From positions 1 through 58,577 of the IMG/VR virus record IMGVR_UViG_3300035698_017630: a DNA stretch of 58,577 nt, one strand, 5' to 3'. This document shows positions 19,999 through 27,713 of this stretch, in pieces (the first letter of the stretch is position 1; every line of letters starts with the position of its first letter). Source of the stretch: a virus. A model generated the notes under the pieces. The model made no database searches, was not told the DNA's origin, and saw nothing but the letters and a program-made list of their open reading frames with translations. The translations under genes and the position numbers were made by a program.

Positions 19999-20535
19999 TT
20001 ATTTGTCCAAAATAATATTAAATATATTTTTTTCTAAATTTTCTTTAATAAACCCAATAATTGGTTTTTTAATATTATGATTTTTAATCCAATCTTTGAA
20101 TTGTTCTATTGTAACCGAAATAATGGAATCATATCTATCCCATCCTTTTTCATAATTTTTTAAATACATACGTTCTGCTTGATCTTTTGTATCTGCTCCT
20201 AGTATAACTTTATGTTCATCAAACTCCCCTTTCTTATTTGTTTGATTAACAACAAATATAATTTCTGATTTTTTATTTGGACCCATAAATATATCAAGTT
20301 GATCGCCATCTATTGCTTTTGTTCCACAGATATAACCATAATCATAATATATTTTTTGTCTCCACTTAATACCATCCCCATCGGTCCCAGAACGATAAGA
20401 ATTTGCCGGATTCTCAATACTTATATTTAAACCATTCCAAGTAATATGTTTCATTTTATAGTTACCTGCTTTTTTCTGGACATCAGTGGGTTCATCTTCT
20501 TGTAACATTCCAAGATAAAACTCATATAATTTCAT
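19999..20535 (-). CDS. Inorganic-pyrophosphatase-like domain of polyvalent proteins
   Basis: 178 residues. After a leader (MKLYEFYLGMLQEDEPTD), residues about 35-165 match the pyrophosphatase-like domain found in phage and plasmid polyvalent proteins. Matching blocks are ISIENPANSYRSGTDGDG, YGYICGTKAIDGDQLDIFMG, FVVNQTNKKGEFDEHKVILG and YLKNYEKGWDRY, then IEQFKDWIKN. In polyvalent proteins such domains are thought to enter the host with the DNA. Here it is a stand-alone gene in the virion block. Its leader has LQE, a possible T4-type prohead protease site (LxE). Activity on pyrophosphate is inferred from the family only. Confidence 0.75.
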   Translation of the reverse strand: MKLYEFYLGMLQEDEPTDVQKKAGNYKMKHITWNGLNISIENPANSYRSGTDGDGIKWRQKIYYDYGYICGTKAIDGDQLDIFMGPNKKSEIIFVVNQTNKKGEFDEHKVILGADTKDQAERMYLKNYEKGWDRYDSIISVTIEQFKDWIKNHNIKKPIIGFIKENLEKNIFNIILDK

Positions 20536-20551
20536 ATTATAATTGTTCCCA

Positions 20552-21241
20552 TTATCGTCTTGCTAAAGTTTTTGCAAAATTAGAAAAAGAAAAAACCAAA
20601 ATGTTATACACAAACCACAAGGAACGAACATCGACTTCCTGTTTTAGTTTTGAGTTCATTATATCTTTTTCCTTGCCTTTTTGAACAGAAGAAATATATG
20701 ATTGAAAATCAAAATCAATCTCAAAACTATCTTCTTTCTTACGAACTGAAATAAATTTCTTTGAAGGATAAACCAACGAATTTATAAAAACAATAGATAC
20801 GAGTTTGGCTAGAAGCCCCGGCAAACTTAACATCTTCTTCATTATAAAAGTCGTAAGTCTCTCTATATACGAATCGACAAACATCAAAAAAAAATCCGAA
20901 ATATCTTCGTTGTTCATATCTTTTATTGAAGATAGATGTTTGATGATATACGAATTAAAACAAGATACCATAGAATTTGAAACTATAGAAACAATTTTTT
21001 TGGAATCAATATCTGATATAGATTTAATTGTATCCGAAATAAAAATGGGATTTCTCGTCATTGTTTTCTTTATGTATTTTCCCGTATATTCATCAATAAT
21101 AAATTTATGAATTCCAAATTTGTTTAATCTTCTTTCAGATTTAGATTTCCAAAATTTTAGTTTATCAAACCCATAATTTATTAATTTTCTTGTAATACCA
21201 ACTATTTTTGCTCCCGTCAAATATTTCTCTGAAATATACAT
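20552..21241 (-). CDS. Hypothetical protein with YI-type leader, 229 aa
   Basis: Begins MYISEKYLTGAKIVG, similar in style to the leaders of the 18361 and 21909 genes. The rest is basic and helical, with a hydrophobic segment (about 140-165, LPGLLAKLVSIVFINSLVY) and a second one near the C-terminus (LWFVYNILVFSFSNF). Its start overlaps the previous gene's stop. No known domain. Candidate internal or membrane-active virion protein, by context. Confidence 0.6.
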   Translation of the reverse strand: MYISEKYLTGAKIVGITRKLINYGFDKLKFWKSKSERRLNKFGIHKFIIDEYTGKYIKKTMTRNPIFISDTIKSISDIDSKKIVSIVSNSMVSCFNSYIIKHLSSIKDMNNEDISDFFLMFVDSYIERLTTFIMKKMLSLPGLLAKLVSIVFINSLVYPSKKFISVRKKEDSFEIDFDFQSYISSVQKGKEKDIMNSKLKQEVDVRSLWFVYNILVFSFSNFAKTLARR

Positions 21242-21906
21242 TATATGCTCGTTTTCTGTATATACAAACCCAATGGATTTGTCATTTCATAAAATTTAGA
21301 ATCCAATGTTTCGTTTTTTTGTTGTAGATTTAACAAGATCGCTGCTGTTCTTATATCATGTATTTGTTTTGTAAATTCCAAAAACATAAACCTATCTGAA
21401 ATTTGTTGTTCTAAATCAAGTAATGTACTAGATGAAACTTTAAGTGATAACTTGTATAAATTTATATCTCCATATGTAGCCAACTCTGTATTTCTCACAA
21501 CAAAAATTGGTTTAAAATCAATTGTTTCCATCATAAAATCTTGACTGAAATGAATAATATCATACTCGTTTGGTTTCAACCCATATGTCGTGGGAAAACT
21601 TATAGATCCAAACTCCGCATCTTTTAAAGTTAAACCTTTTTCATCTCCGTTATAAACAGGTTGAATACTTTCTACATTATAGGCGGGTAACATTTGTATT
21701 TTTTTAAAACGAAAACCGGACAAGGCACCAATGCCATATTTCTCGTATGACCCCGCCATTAGCTTTTTATCATAATGATCTTTCGTATAATCCCAATCAA
21801 TGGAATAATATGTAACTGGAAACGCAGGATATAATTTGGAGTATAAATTATATGCCGTATTGTAATAATCTGCAATATAATTATATTTTCTTATCCAGGG
21901 TTGCAT
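21241..21906 (-). CDS. Hypothetical virion-associated protein, 221 aa
   Basis: Rich in Tyr and aromatic residues (WIRKYNYIADYYNTAYNLYSK at the start), with a beta-rich middle and a C-terminal helix (LEQQISDRFMFLEFTKQIHDI). Unlike its neighbours it has no leader and no hydrophobic segment. It looks like a structural tail or connector protein but I recognise no family. It is tightly packed between the peptidase-like gene and the 229-aa gene. Confidence 0.6.
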   Translation of the reverse strand: MQPWIRKYNYIADYYNTAYNLYSKLYPAFPVTYYSIDWDYTKDHYDKKLMAGSYEKYGIGALSGFRFKKIQMLPAYNVESIQPVYNGDEKGLTLKDAEFGSISFPTTYGLKPNEYDIIHFSQDFMMETIDFKPIFVVRNTELATYGDINLYKLSLKVSSSTLLDLEQQISDRFMFLEFTKQIHDIRTAAILLNLQQKNETLDSKFYEMTNPLGLYIQKTSI

Positions 21907-21908
21907 TA

Positions 21909-22739
21909 TTATCCTTCTGTAGTTTTTGATAGTTTTTGAAATAATTTAGAAAGAAATCCAAATTTTTTAGTTTTGACTGCATTGACAACTATGGGGGAAT
22001 TTAATATTCGATCAATTCTAACTTCAGTAGATGCTTTTTTGGGTATTTTTTTCTCATATTTTGCAATTATTCGTCGGCATTGATCTGCGTTATCCGAGTA
22101 CAAACATATTTGTCTATGTAACCAATTATCAACTTTATTTAGCGAGGACGCTAACTCTTTCCCATATCCAAGTTTGGAAGCATAAGAATCTGCAACATAG
22201 TCATACTTGTATGTTTTGGGAGAATGAATAACACCAATTCCAATCACTCCAAGCATAGTAACTATAAATTTGGAGTTCTGATTATATTTATCATTAAACA
22301 CATAAGAAATAATAAATGATACAATAGCCGCTTTTATAATTGAAACTAGGTTCTTATTTCTATTTACTTTTTGTACTGATTTATTAAGATAATGACCCCA
22401 AACACTAACAATAACTGAAATCAACTCTTTTTCATTTAGTATGTTTCGTAACCCAGTCGAATAGTATAAATCCTTTTGTCCCCAAGTTGTAGAGTTTGGT
22501 ATTTTAGAATCAACACTATATATCATTACTTCGTCATTTGAAACAATATCTCTTATTTTTTTAGTAAGTTCGTTATCAATAACCGCATGTTTTTTTTGTT
22601 CAAAATTGAGTTTGGATGATTTAGATAGGAAAGCAAACAAACCAGCGAGAATTGGAAGTATCCAAACAAATTTAGATATGGCATCATTGGAGTTTTGTTT
22701 TTGCTCCATCAAAAATTGTTCACTTATATACCTTTTCAT
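21909..22739 (-). CDS. Inactive M48-type metallopeptidase paralog
   Basis: 276 residues, clearly related to the next gene (22743): KELISV...GH, YVADSYASKLGYGKEL, and the shared tail IVVNAVKTKKFGFLSKLF. The zinc motif is lost. Where the partner has HEYSH, this protein has SVWGH (residues 112-116), and the partner's third-ligand Glu is Lys (K178). Hydrophobic segments near 24-40 and 133-148 suggest membrane association. It begins with MKRYISEQFLME, a leader of the type shared in this cluster, including LME as a possible prohead protease site. Probably a pseudo-enzyme acting as partner or regulator. Spacing to its paralog is 3 bases. Confidence 0.7.
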   Translation of the reverse strand: MKRYISEQFLMEQKQNSNDAISKFVWILPILAGLFAFLSKSSKLNFEQKKHAVIDNELTKKIRDIVSNDEVMIYSVDSKIPNSTTWGQKDLYYSTGLRNILNEKELISVIVSVWGHYLNKSVQKVNRNKNLVSIIKAAIVSFIISYVFNDKYNQNSKFIVTMLGVIGIGVIHSPKTYKYDYVADSYASKLGYGKELASSLNKVDNWLHRQICLYSDNADQCRRIIAKYEKKIPKKASTEVRIDRILNSPIVVNAVKTKKFGFLSKLFQKLSKTTEG

Positions 22740-22742
22740 TTA

Positions 22743-23711
22743 TTAGGATTTCCCAATTTTAGATTTTATTTTATTTTTAATATCTCCAAATAAGTCTGAA
22801 AGGAATCCAAATTTTTTAGCTTTGGCTGCATTGACAACAGTCGGTGTATTTAATAACTTCTCAATTCTTTTGTTTACTTCTGGATTTGTTTTTTCATGTT
22901 TCTTTATTAAGAGAACGCATTCTTTTTTATTTTTTCCAAAACATATTTGATCATATACTTCATTTTCAAGTTTGTTTAACGCAGATATTAATTCCTTTCC
23001 ATATCCCTTTTTGGCAGCATAAGAATCTGCAACATAATCTCTTTCAAAATTTTTTGATTTCATTGCATATTTATAAATAATTCCACCAATAGAAGTCGAT
23101 ACGGCAAGAGCAATACTAGATTTATATAATATTTTGTTTTTGAAAAGTTGAAGTCTTCTGACTAAAAATAAAACAAAGGCTGCGCTCATTATAGTAAATA
23201 TAGATTTTTCTCTACTTTTTTTAGAGGAAGTTTTATTGGCAACATGACTATATTCGTGAAGAAGAACTGCAATCAATTCCTTTTTCGTAAAAAGATGTTG
23301 TAATTTAGTTGTATAAAAAAAATTATTATCTCCATAATTAATTACATTTAACTTATCTGAATCAAATTTCCAAATTATAACATTTTCATTTTTGGTAGCA
23401 TTTCGTATAATATTTGTTAAATTCAAATCCTTAGTAGAATTATGATATAAATTTTCATCTTTATTTATGTCATCTTCATCCTTGGATAATATATGAATCA
23501 ATAAATGAATAGCCATAAATGCATAATACAAAGGTATTAAAATTCGATCTTTATTAGATTTAGTTTTTAATGAATAATCAAAATCTAAGTTCCCATCTTC
23601 ACTTTTAGTACCACCAAAAAATGAAAGTAAACTATCCGACACATCCATTTCATTAAGAAGATTATCGCTCAACACATTCGTTATATATCGCTTTGATAAT
23701 TTATTTTTCAC
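22743..23711 (-). CDS. M48-type (HtpX/Ste24-like) zinc metallopeptidase
   Basis: 322 residues. HEYSH at 152-156 supplies two zinc His and the catalytic Glu. ERDYVADSYAAKKGYG (from E223) matches the downstream E...AD motif carrying the third ligand in M48 enzymes. Hydrophobic segments near 57-75, 170-185 and 198-215 suggest a membrane protein, as for HtpX. The N-terminus (SKRYITNVLSDNLLNE) resembles the leaders of neighbouring genes. M48 peptidases degrade or process membrane proteins. A phage copy in a virion block could act on the host envelope at entry, but this is inference. Its inactive paralog follows directly. Confidence 0.8.
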   Translation of the reverse strand: MKNKLSKRYITNVLSDNLLNEMDVSDSLLSFFGGTKSEDGNLDFDYSLKTKSNKDRILIPLYYAFMAIHLLIHILSKDEDDINKDENLYHNSTKDLNLTNIIRNATKNENVIIWKFDSDKLNVINYGDNNFFYTTKLQHLFTKKELIAVLLHEYSHVANKTSSKKSREKSIFTIMSAAFVLFLVRRLQLFKNKILYKSSIALAVSTSIGGIIYKYAMKSKNFERDYVADSYAAKKGYGKELISALNKLENEVYDQICFGKNKKECVLLIKKHEKTNPEVNKRIEKLLNTPTVVNAAKAKKFGFLSDLFGDIKNKIKSKIGKS

Positions 23712-23726
23712 TTTATAATCTCCGAA

Positions 23727-24155
23727 TTATGATGTACTTGTATTTAATAGGGATTCGTCAATTGGAATACTTACTTTTTTAGTTTCGCTTTGATAGTTTA
23801 TTTCTATGTTTATAACAAAACCACGACGGCTCCCAGATAAAAATTTGGCATCATATGTTATATTCCCACGACTCTCATATCTGCTCAATGAAATTGCTAT
23901 TTCTTGCAATATGGTTTCTTTCGTTATATCGTCGTTGGGATCAAATACAAACTTATATAAATCACACCCATAATCAGGATCAAATATATAAGTACCTCTT
24001 GCGGTCAATAATAAATTCATAACACTACGAACGATGGCGTTCACACCGAGAAGTTTTCTAAAATCACCTCGTTGTGAAAAACTATCACCCATATCCTTGA
24101 TTTCGTTTCTTTTACCAGAAACATCATATAAAAAATTACCCATTCCATCTGACAT
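23727..24155 (-). CDS. Baseplate wedge protein, T4 gp25-like
   Basis: 142 residues (T4 gp25 is 132). Typical family elements: the polar start, FRKLLGVNAIVRSVMNLLLTARGTYIFDPDYGCDLYKFVFD (here split for reading: NAIVRSVMNLLLT and GTYIFDPDYGCDLYKF), an amphipathic helix ISLSRYES, and a C-terminal strand INIEINY. gp25 family proteins join the wedge to the first sheath ring. The nearby gp6-like and gp26-like genes agree. Confidence 0.85.
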   Translation of the reverse strand: MSDGMGNFLYDVSGKRNEIKDMGDSFSQRGDFRKLLGVNAIVRSVMNLLLTARGTYIFDPDYGCDLYKFVFDPNDDITKETILQEIAISLSRYESRGNITYDAKFLSGSRRGFVINIEINYQSETKKVSIPIDESLLNTSTS

Positions 24156-24207
24156 ATTTTCACCAAATTATTTAATTGTTGTTTTTAATTTGTCCTGTGG
24201 AAAGTTA

Positions 24208-24222
24208 ACTATATATATTAAA
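24208..24222 (+). promoter_or_regulatory. Motif A promoter element for the microgene
   Basis: ACTATATATATTAAA, preceded by GTTA and followed by TTGTAATAAGG. It lies 60 bases before a 31-residue + strand gene that stands alone inside the minus virion block. This is the clearest case for motif A being a promoter. Confidence 0.6.
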
Positions 24223-24281
24223 TTGTAATAAGGTATTGTATTTTCCACAAAATTTAAATTCTTATCTTAGGGAGAATCAAA

Positions 24282-24377
24282 ATGATGAAACGGAAGAAGA
24301 TTAAACCGAACATGGAAAAAAGAAATACCGATTACTTGGAGACCGAAACCGACATAAAAAAATCGGCTCCATTTTAA
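24282..24377 (+). CDS. Isolated 31-residue basic microprotein
   Basis: ATG 24282 (or 24285) with GGAGA 8 bases upstream. It encodes MMKRKKIKPNMEKRNTDY followed by an acidic stretch and KKSAPF. It has a motif A promoter, a ribosome site and a terminator, and so is a complete single-gene unit on the opposite strand to its neighbours. The charge pattern (basic start, acidic middle) suggests a nucleic-acid- or protein-binding peptide. Function unknown. Confidence 0.55.
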   Translation: MMKRKKIKPNMEKRNTDYLETETDIKKSAPF

Positions 24378-24414
24378 GTTTTACCAACCCAATACCAACT
24401 TAAAATAAAAATGA

Positions 24415-24445
24415 GTGCAACCCGCAAGGGTGCACCCAATTTTTT
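24415..24445. terminator. Bidirectional terminator
   Basis: GTGCAACCC and GGGTGCAC pair around GCAA, with one bulged A. It is followed on + by TTTTTTA, and on - by TTTTTATTTT. It separates the + microgene from the 66-aa minus gene. Confidence 0.75.
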
Positions 24446-24455
24446 ATTATGCAAA

Positions 24456-24656
24456 TTATCTGCCTCGTTGTTTTAATGCGTTGCTAGCCTTGTTTTTTGG
24501 AGATTTCTTGGCTTCCTCAATCCTCTTTCGTTTTTCTTCCTCCAAATCAATTTTCCATTTCAAGTCAGACATAAACGCATCATACGGCATTAACATCACA
24601 TCAATCCAGGATACAGATCTTAACTCCATATAGTTTTTGATATTGTTATCAAACAC
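24456..24656 (-). CDS. Small helical protein, possible frameshift extension of the gp26-like gene
   Basis: 66 residues if started at GTG 24656, but AAGG abuts that GTG, which is too close to work well. The frame is open upstream into the end of the gp26-like gene. A +1 shift at CAG TTT TTT C there would join it as ...LQFFEWFASTKSINNFTR and then VFDNNIKNYMEL. Content: SWIDVMLMPYDAFMSDLKWK, then a charged coiled-coil-like helix (EEEKRKRIEEAKK). Size and pattern are like tail assembly chaperone C-terminal parts. Either a separate short gene or the tail of a recoded fusion of about 430 residues. Confidence 0.55.
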   Translation of the reverse strand: MFDNNIKNYMELRSVSWIDVMLMPYDAFMSDLKWKIDLEEEKRKRIEEAKKSPKNKASNALKQRGR

Positions 24657-24678
24657 CCTTGTGAAGTTATTTATACTC

Positions 24679-25749
24679 TTAGTGGAAGCGAACCATTCGA
24701 AAAAACTGAAGCATAATATCTAAATCTACCTCATTTTCAAACCCACACTTAGAACACTCATATCCAGTTTTAAGAGTAATTCCATATTTTGAAATCTCTT
24801 TTTCAAATATTTCAAGTAGTTGAATTTTATCTCTTGGAGGAAGAGATTGGTATCCAAAAAGAATATCTTCTCGTGAACTAACTACATTTGGAATTTTGCT
24901 ATCTCGCGAAAATTCTTCAAATCTAGCAATTATCATAGTTTCACTAAGTAGTTCTGTTTGCTTCTTACTATTAAAACTCAATGAACCAATTAATCTTTCT
25001 TCTTGTTCCATGGTTGGTGCTCTTAAAACTGCAACAACTTTGGAAATATTCAATATGACACGGATTTCTTTTTTAAGAATATCATCTTGATTAACCAAAT
25101 CCGGTTCTTCCAAAGGAACTTCTATTTTTGATGGAATAGGTTTTTGTTTTTTTAATTCACCTGCGGCGGTTACTGTAATCCCATCATCATCTTCTTTATT
25201 AATATCCAAATTTTCAAGTTTTCGCAAATGATCTGGCATACCAGGAGGTGCTTCGTTTGCAGTTGATGCAAGCATATCCTTTCTCAAAGATAGTTCTATT
25301 TCAGGATCCATTCCCATATCATCATCCGCATTCTTTGCCATAACATATGATTTTTTAAGATTTGTAGATCCGGGATACGCCTCCATTTTAAAAATACTAT
25401 TGAGATCAATTGTGATCATTTCATCATTACTACATGAACCACAAGAAACATTAAACTTTCGCTCATTTCCAAATGTTGCCTGAAACAATCCATACATCAA
25501 AGCATTACGATCCATAATTGTAATTGTTTGTTTGAAATATTTCTTTGTCATTCCGGCTGGTTTATTTTCAATTGCATCCCAAAGTAGATCATTAAGAATT
25601 ACAGTTACCCGATTTGGAGTGACGATTGAAGATTTTAATTTGCTAACTTCAGATACGTTAAGAGATCGAACTTCAAATGTCTTTCCTGTCTGTGGTGTAA
25701 TTACAGTATACACAGGAAGTTTGAAATTGAAACCTTTGAATGGTGACAT
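24679..25749 (-). CDS. T4 gp26-like baseplate hub/assembly protein
   Basis: 356 residues with AAGGGG upstream of ATG 25749. Resembles the T4 bacteriophage baseplate protein family (gp26 type): the start (FNFKLPVYTVITPQTGKTFEVRSL is the first strand region), a Cys pair in CGSCSNDEMITIDL near 105, and a second in YECSKCGFENEVDLDI near the end. The two Cys pairs probably bind one metal. The acidic, Pro-rich middle (about 165-225) looks like an insertion. gp26-type proteins act in baseplate hub or tail-tube assembly. It heads the minus virion block. A T6C run close to its stop is a candidate recoding site (see 24456). Confidence 0.65.
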   Translation of the reverse strand: MSPFKGFNFKLPVYTVITPQTGKTFEVRSLNVSEVSKLKSSIVTPNRVTVILNDLLWDAIENKPAGMTKKYFKQTITIMDRNALMYGLFQATFGNERKFNVSCGSCSNDEMITIDLNSIFKMEAYPGSTNLKKSYVMAKNADDDMGMDPEIELSLRKDMLASTANEAPPGMPDHLRKLENLDINKEDDDGITVTAAGELKKQKPIPSKIEVPLEEPDLVNQDDILKKEIRVILNISKVVAVLRAPTMEQEERLIGSLSFNSKKQTELLSETMIIARFEEFSRDSKIPNVVSSREDILFGYQSLPPRDKIQLLEIFEKEISKYGITLKTGYECSKCGFENEVDLDIMLQFFRMVRFH

Positions 25750-25900
25750 TGTTAATACCCCTTATTTTTAAAAAAGTTATTTGATCAAAAAGAATAACAT
25801 TAAACCTTCTTTTTAGTTTGTCCTTTTTTTAATTGGAAAAGTAAATGGTTTGAATTAGTCATGATTGGACAAATTTTTAAATTTAAATTAGGAGAAATAA

Positions 25901-26677
25901 ATGTATAACTTATCAATACACGAGATTTCGGATTATATAATTGTACAATCTCGAAATGAAAACATGACCGTTAGTAATTTAAAATTGCAACAATTGCTTT
26001 ATTATGCACAAGGTTGGCATTTAGCTTTATGGGGAAATAAATTATTTAATGAAAGAATTGAAGCTTGGATTATGGGTCCAGTTATACCTGCTGTTTATCA
26101 TAAATTCAAATTATATGGGGGTTCCATAATAAGTGAATCTGATTTAAATCCGATTGTTTCGGACAAAGATGTTAAAACAGTTCAATTATTAAAAACTGTT
26201 TGGGATATTTATGGTGGTTTTAATGGTTTTCAATTATCAAATATTGCTCATGAAAAAGGAACCCCTTGGTACAAAACAAAACAAATCGGATGTAATTTTA
26301 TTAAAAATAAAGCAATACAAGACTATTTTATTTCACAAATGAAAACTTTACAAGAAGAATCTAACCCACAATACTCAATTACAATAGATGATAAAAACAA
26401 TGATTATTGTAATTTTGAATGTAAAGGGAAAACAATAGTACAATATTCAATGCACGATAAACACAAATGTAAATATTTCAATCGAATATTAGCCGAGATT
26501 TATGATATAAAAACGGGGGAATTACTTCATTTTATGAGATGTTCCGAATGTAAAAGTTTAAGAAAGGAACCAACTATTTCTGAAATTAAAGAAGAAAATA
26601 TAAATTTAAAAAAAAGAAATGAAGAATTGGAAAAAGAACTAGAAATCTACTCTTCGTGTGGATTAAATTCTAAATAA
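25901..26677 (+). CDS. Panacea-domain (SocA/DUF4065-like) protein with C-terminal zinc motif
   Basis: 258 residues, with AGGAG upstream of ATG 25901. Residues 1-150 carry the Panacea/SocA signature: LKLQQLLYYAQGWHLALWG, IEAWIMGPVIPAVYHKFKLYG, and LSNIAHEKGTPW. These domains are antitoxins that can neutralise unrelated toxins. The C-terminal part adds a Cys/His set (YCNFEC, HDKHKCKYF, RCSEC) and a coiled coil (residues about 225-250). I see no toxin gene next to it; the following genes are small membrane proteins. A lone antitoxin in a phage could block host toxin-antitoxin or retron-type defence. That role is inferred. Confidence 0.75.
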   Translation: MYNLSIHEISDYIIVQSRNENMTVSNLKLQQLLYYAQGWHLALWGNKLFNERIEAWIMGPVIPAVYHKFKLYGGSIISESDLNPIVSDKDVKTVQLLKTVWDIYGGFNGFQLSNIAHEKGTPWYKTKQIGCNFIKNKAIQDYFISQMKTLQEESNPQYSITIDDKNNDYCNFECKGKTIVQYSMHDKHKCKYFNRILAEIYDIKTGELLHFMRCSECKSLRKEPTISEIKEENINLKKRNEELEKELEIYSSCGLNSK

Positions 26678-26690
26678 AATTAGTTGAGTT

Positions 26691-26705
26691 ACTATATATA
26701 TTAAA
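26691..26705 (+). promoter_or_regulatory. Motif A promoter element
   Basis: ACTATATATATTAAA, about 60 bases before a run of small membrane-protein genes. Identical over 15 bases to the copies at 5247, 6247 and 24208. Confidence 0.55.
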
Positions 26706-26766
26706 TAATAAGTTATGATTGTATACCATTCACTAATATGTTAATTTATGGAAAGGTTTTTTGATT

Positions 26767-27147
26767 ATGTGGTTATATATTTTTTCTTTTTTGTTTGTTT
26801 TCACGTTCATGTTTCTTGGTTTTTATGTTATAATCAGAAATCAATTATCGATAGATTTCAAAATTATGTTATGCATGGACGAATTGTATAAAGTGAAAGA
26901 AGAAGTTACAACTCAAGATTATAATGATGGTTTTTTCAGAAATAAAAGTATAACAATTGATATGAGCAAAAGAAAGAAAATACCTTTTGCAAAAATTAGA
27001 GAAGTCATTACAAATACATTCACAGATTTTAATTCATTGGAAACAGAAATGAATTCATTATCATTCAAAAATAAATATTTGGTATATTTAGTAAGATATT
27101 GGAAACATAAACATGATTTGGAAACAGAAAAGGGGAAATCCCAATGA
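26767..27147 (+). CDS. Membrane-anchored protein, 126 aa
   Basis: ATG 26767 after GGAAAGG. Residues 1-24 form a membrane span (WLYIFSFLFVFTFMFLGFYV). The rest is cytoplasmic-looking, charged and helical (KEEVTTQDYNDGFF, then a basic tail). First of a run of small membrane proteins. Its stop overlaps the next ATG. Family unknown. Confidence 0.6.
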   Translation: MWLYIFSFLFVFTFMFLGFYVIIRNQLSIDFKIMLCMDELYKVKEEVTTQDYNDGFFRNKSITIDMSKRKKIPFAKIREVITNTFTDFNSLETEMNSLSFKNKYLVYLVRYWKHKHDLETEKGKSQ

Positions 27148-27341
27148 AAATATTAAAATGGGCAGAATATCTTTTTTATTCGTTTTTAATATTCGGTGCG
27201 TATTTATGTCTTCAAATAACGCTGGTTATAATATGGCCTTACATTACACCAATTAAATTCATGTTACTTAGTCTATTTGCAATTAGTTCGATTGCAAGTA
27301 CGATGTATGTTAATGGGAAAATGGATATATTTGTCTGTTAA
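27144..27341 (+). CDS. Small membrane protein, 65 aa
   Basis: ATGA overlap with the previous gene. Two hydrophobic spans (about 8-32 and 36-55), ending MYVNGKMDIFVC. The open but start-less frame that follows (27342-27481) encodes a similar two-span sequence. Function unknown. Confidence 0.55.
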   Translation: MKILKWAEYLFYSFLIFGAYLCLQITLVIIWPYITPIKFMLLSLFAISSIASTMYVNGKMDIFVC

Positions 27342-27481
27342 AGGCATGTATTGTATATGCGATATTTTGGGTTGTTCAAGTTGTATTAGCTTATTCAACT
27401 CCTTCACCTTCAATTCTTCTTATACTTAGTATTTTTATAATTGGAATTGGAGCAAATGCGTTGTATTGGAGGTATGAATAA
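27342..27481 (+). pseudogene. Start-less membrane-protein frame
   Basis: In the frame ending at TAA 27479-27481 the sequence reads VYAIFWVVQVVLAYS, then PSILLILSIFIIGIGANALY and WRYE. This looks like a real membrane protein, similar in its end to the previous gene. It has no ATG, GTG or TTG start; an ATT or CTG start, or a frameshift from the previous gene, would be needed. Real status uncertain. Confidence 0.3.
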
Positions 27482-27484
27482 AAA

Positions 27485-27706
27485 ATGGGAAAATTGTTTA
27501 GATTATTATTTAGTTTTTATATTTCCGCAAGAATAGCTGATTTTATTCATACGACTTATATAATTAATGTTGATACGTATGATTATTTCAGTATATCTGA
27601 TTCGGTTGGTATTTATATTTTATTTCTTCTTTCGTTGATTCCAATGTTTACACTTATGATCAATCCGTTATTGAAAAAATTGTTTGTTTGGTTAAACGAA
27701 AGTTGA
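27485..27706 (+). CDS. Small membrane protein, 73 aa
   Basis: ATG 27485 with TGGAGG upstream. Two membrane spans (about 4-14 with 18-26, and 42-66) and a short polar loop. Third of the membrane-protein run after the motif A promoter at 26691. Function unknown. Confidence 0.55.
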   Translation: MGKLFRLLFSFYISARIADFIHTTYIINVDTYDYFSISDSVGIYILFLLSLIPMFTLMINPLLKKLFVWLNES

Positions 27707-27713
27707 AATTTTT

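Noticed and set aside
26767-27706. Toxin partner for the Panacea-domain protein
   Set aside because: The following genes are small membrane proteins of unknown type behind a separate promoter, and none matches a known toxin pattern.
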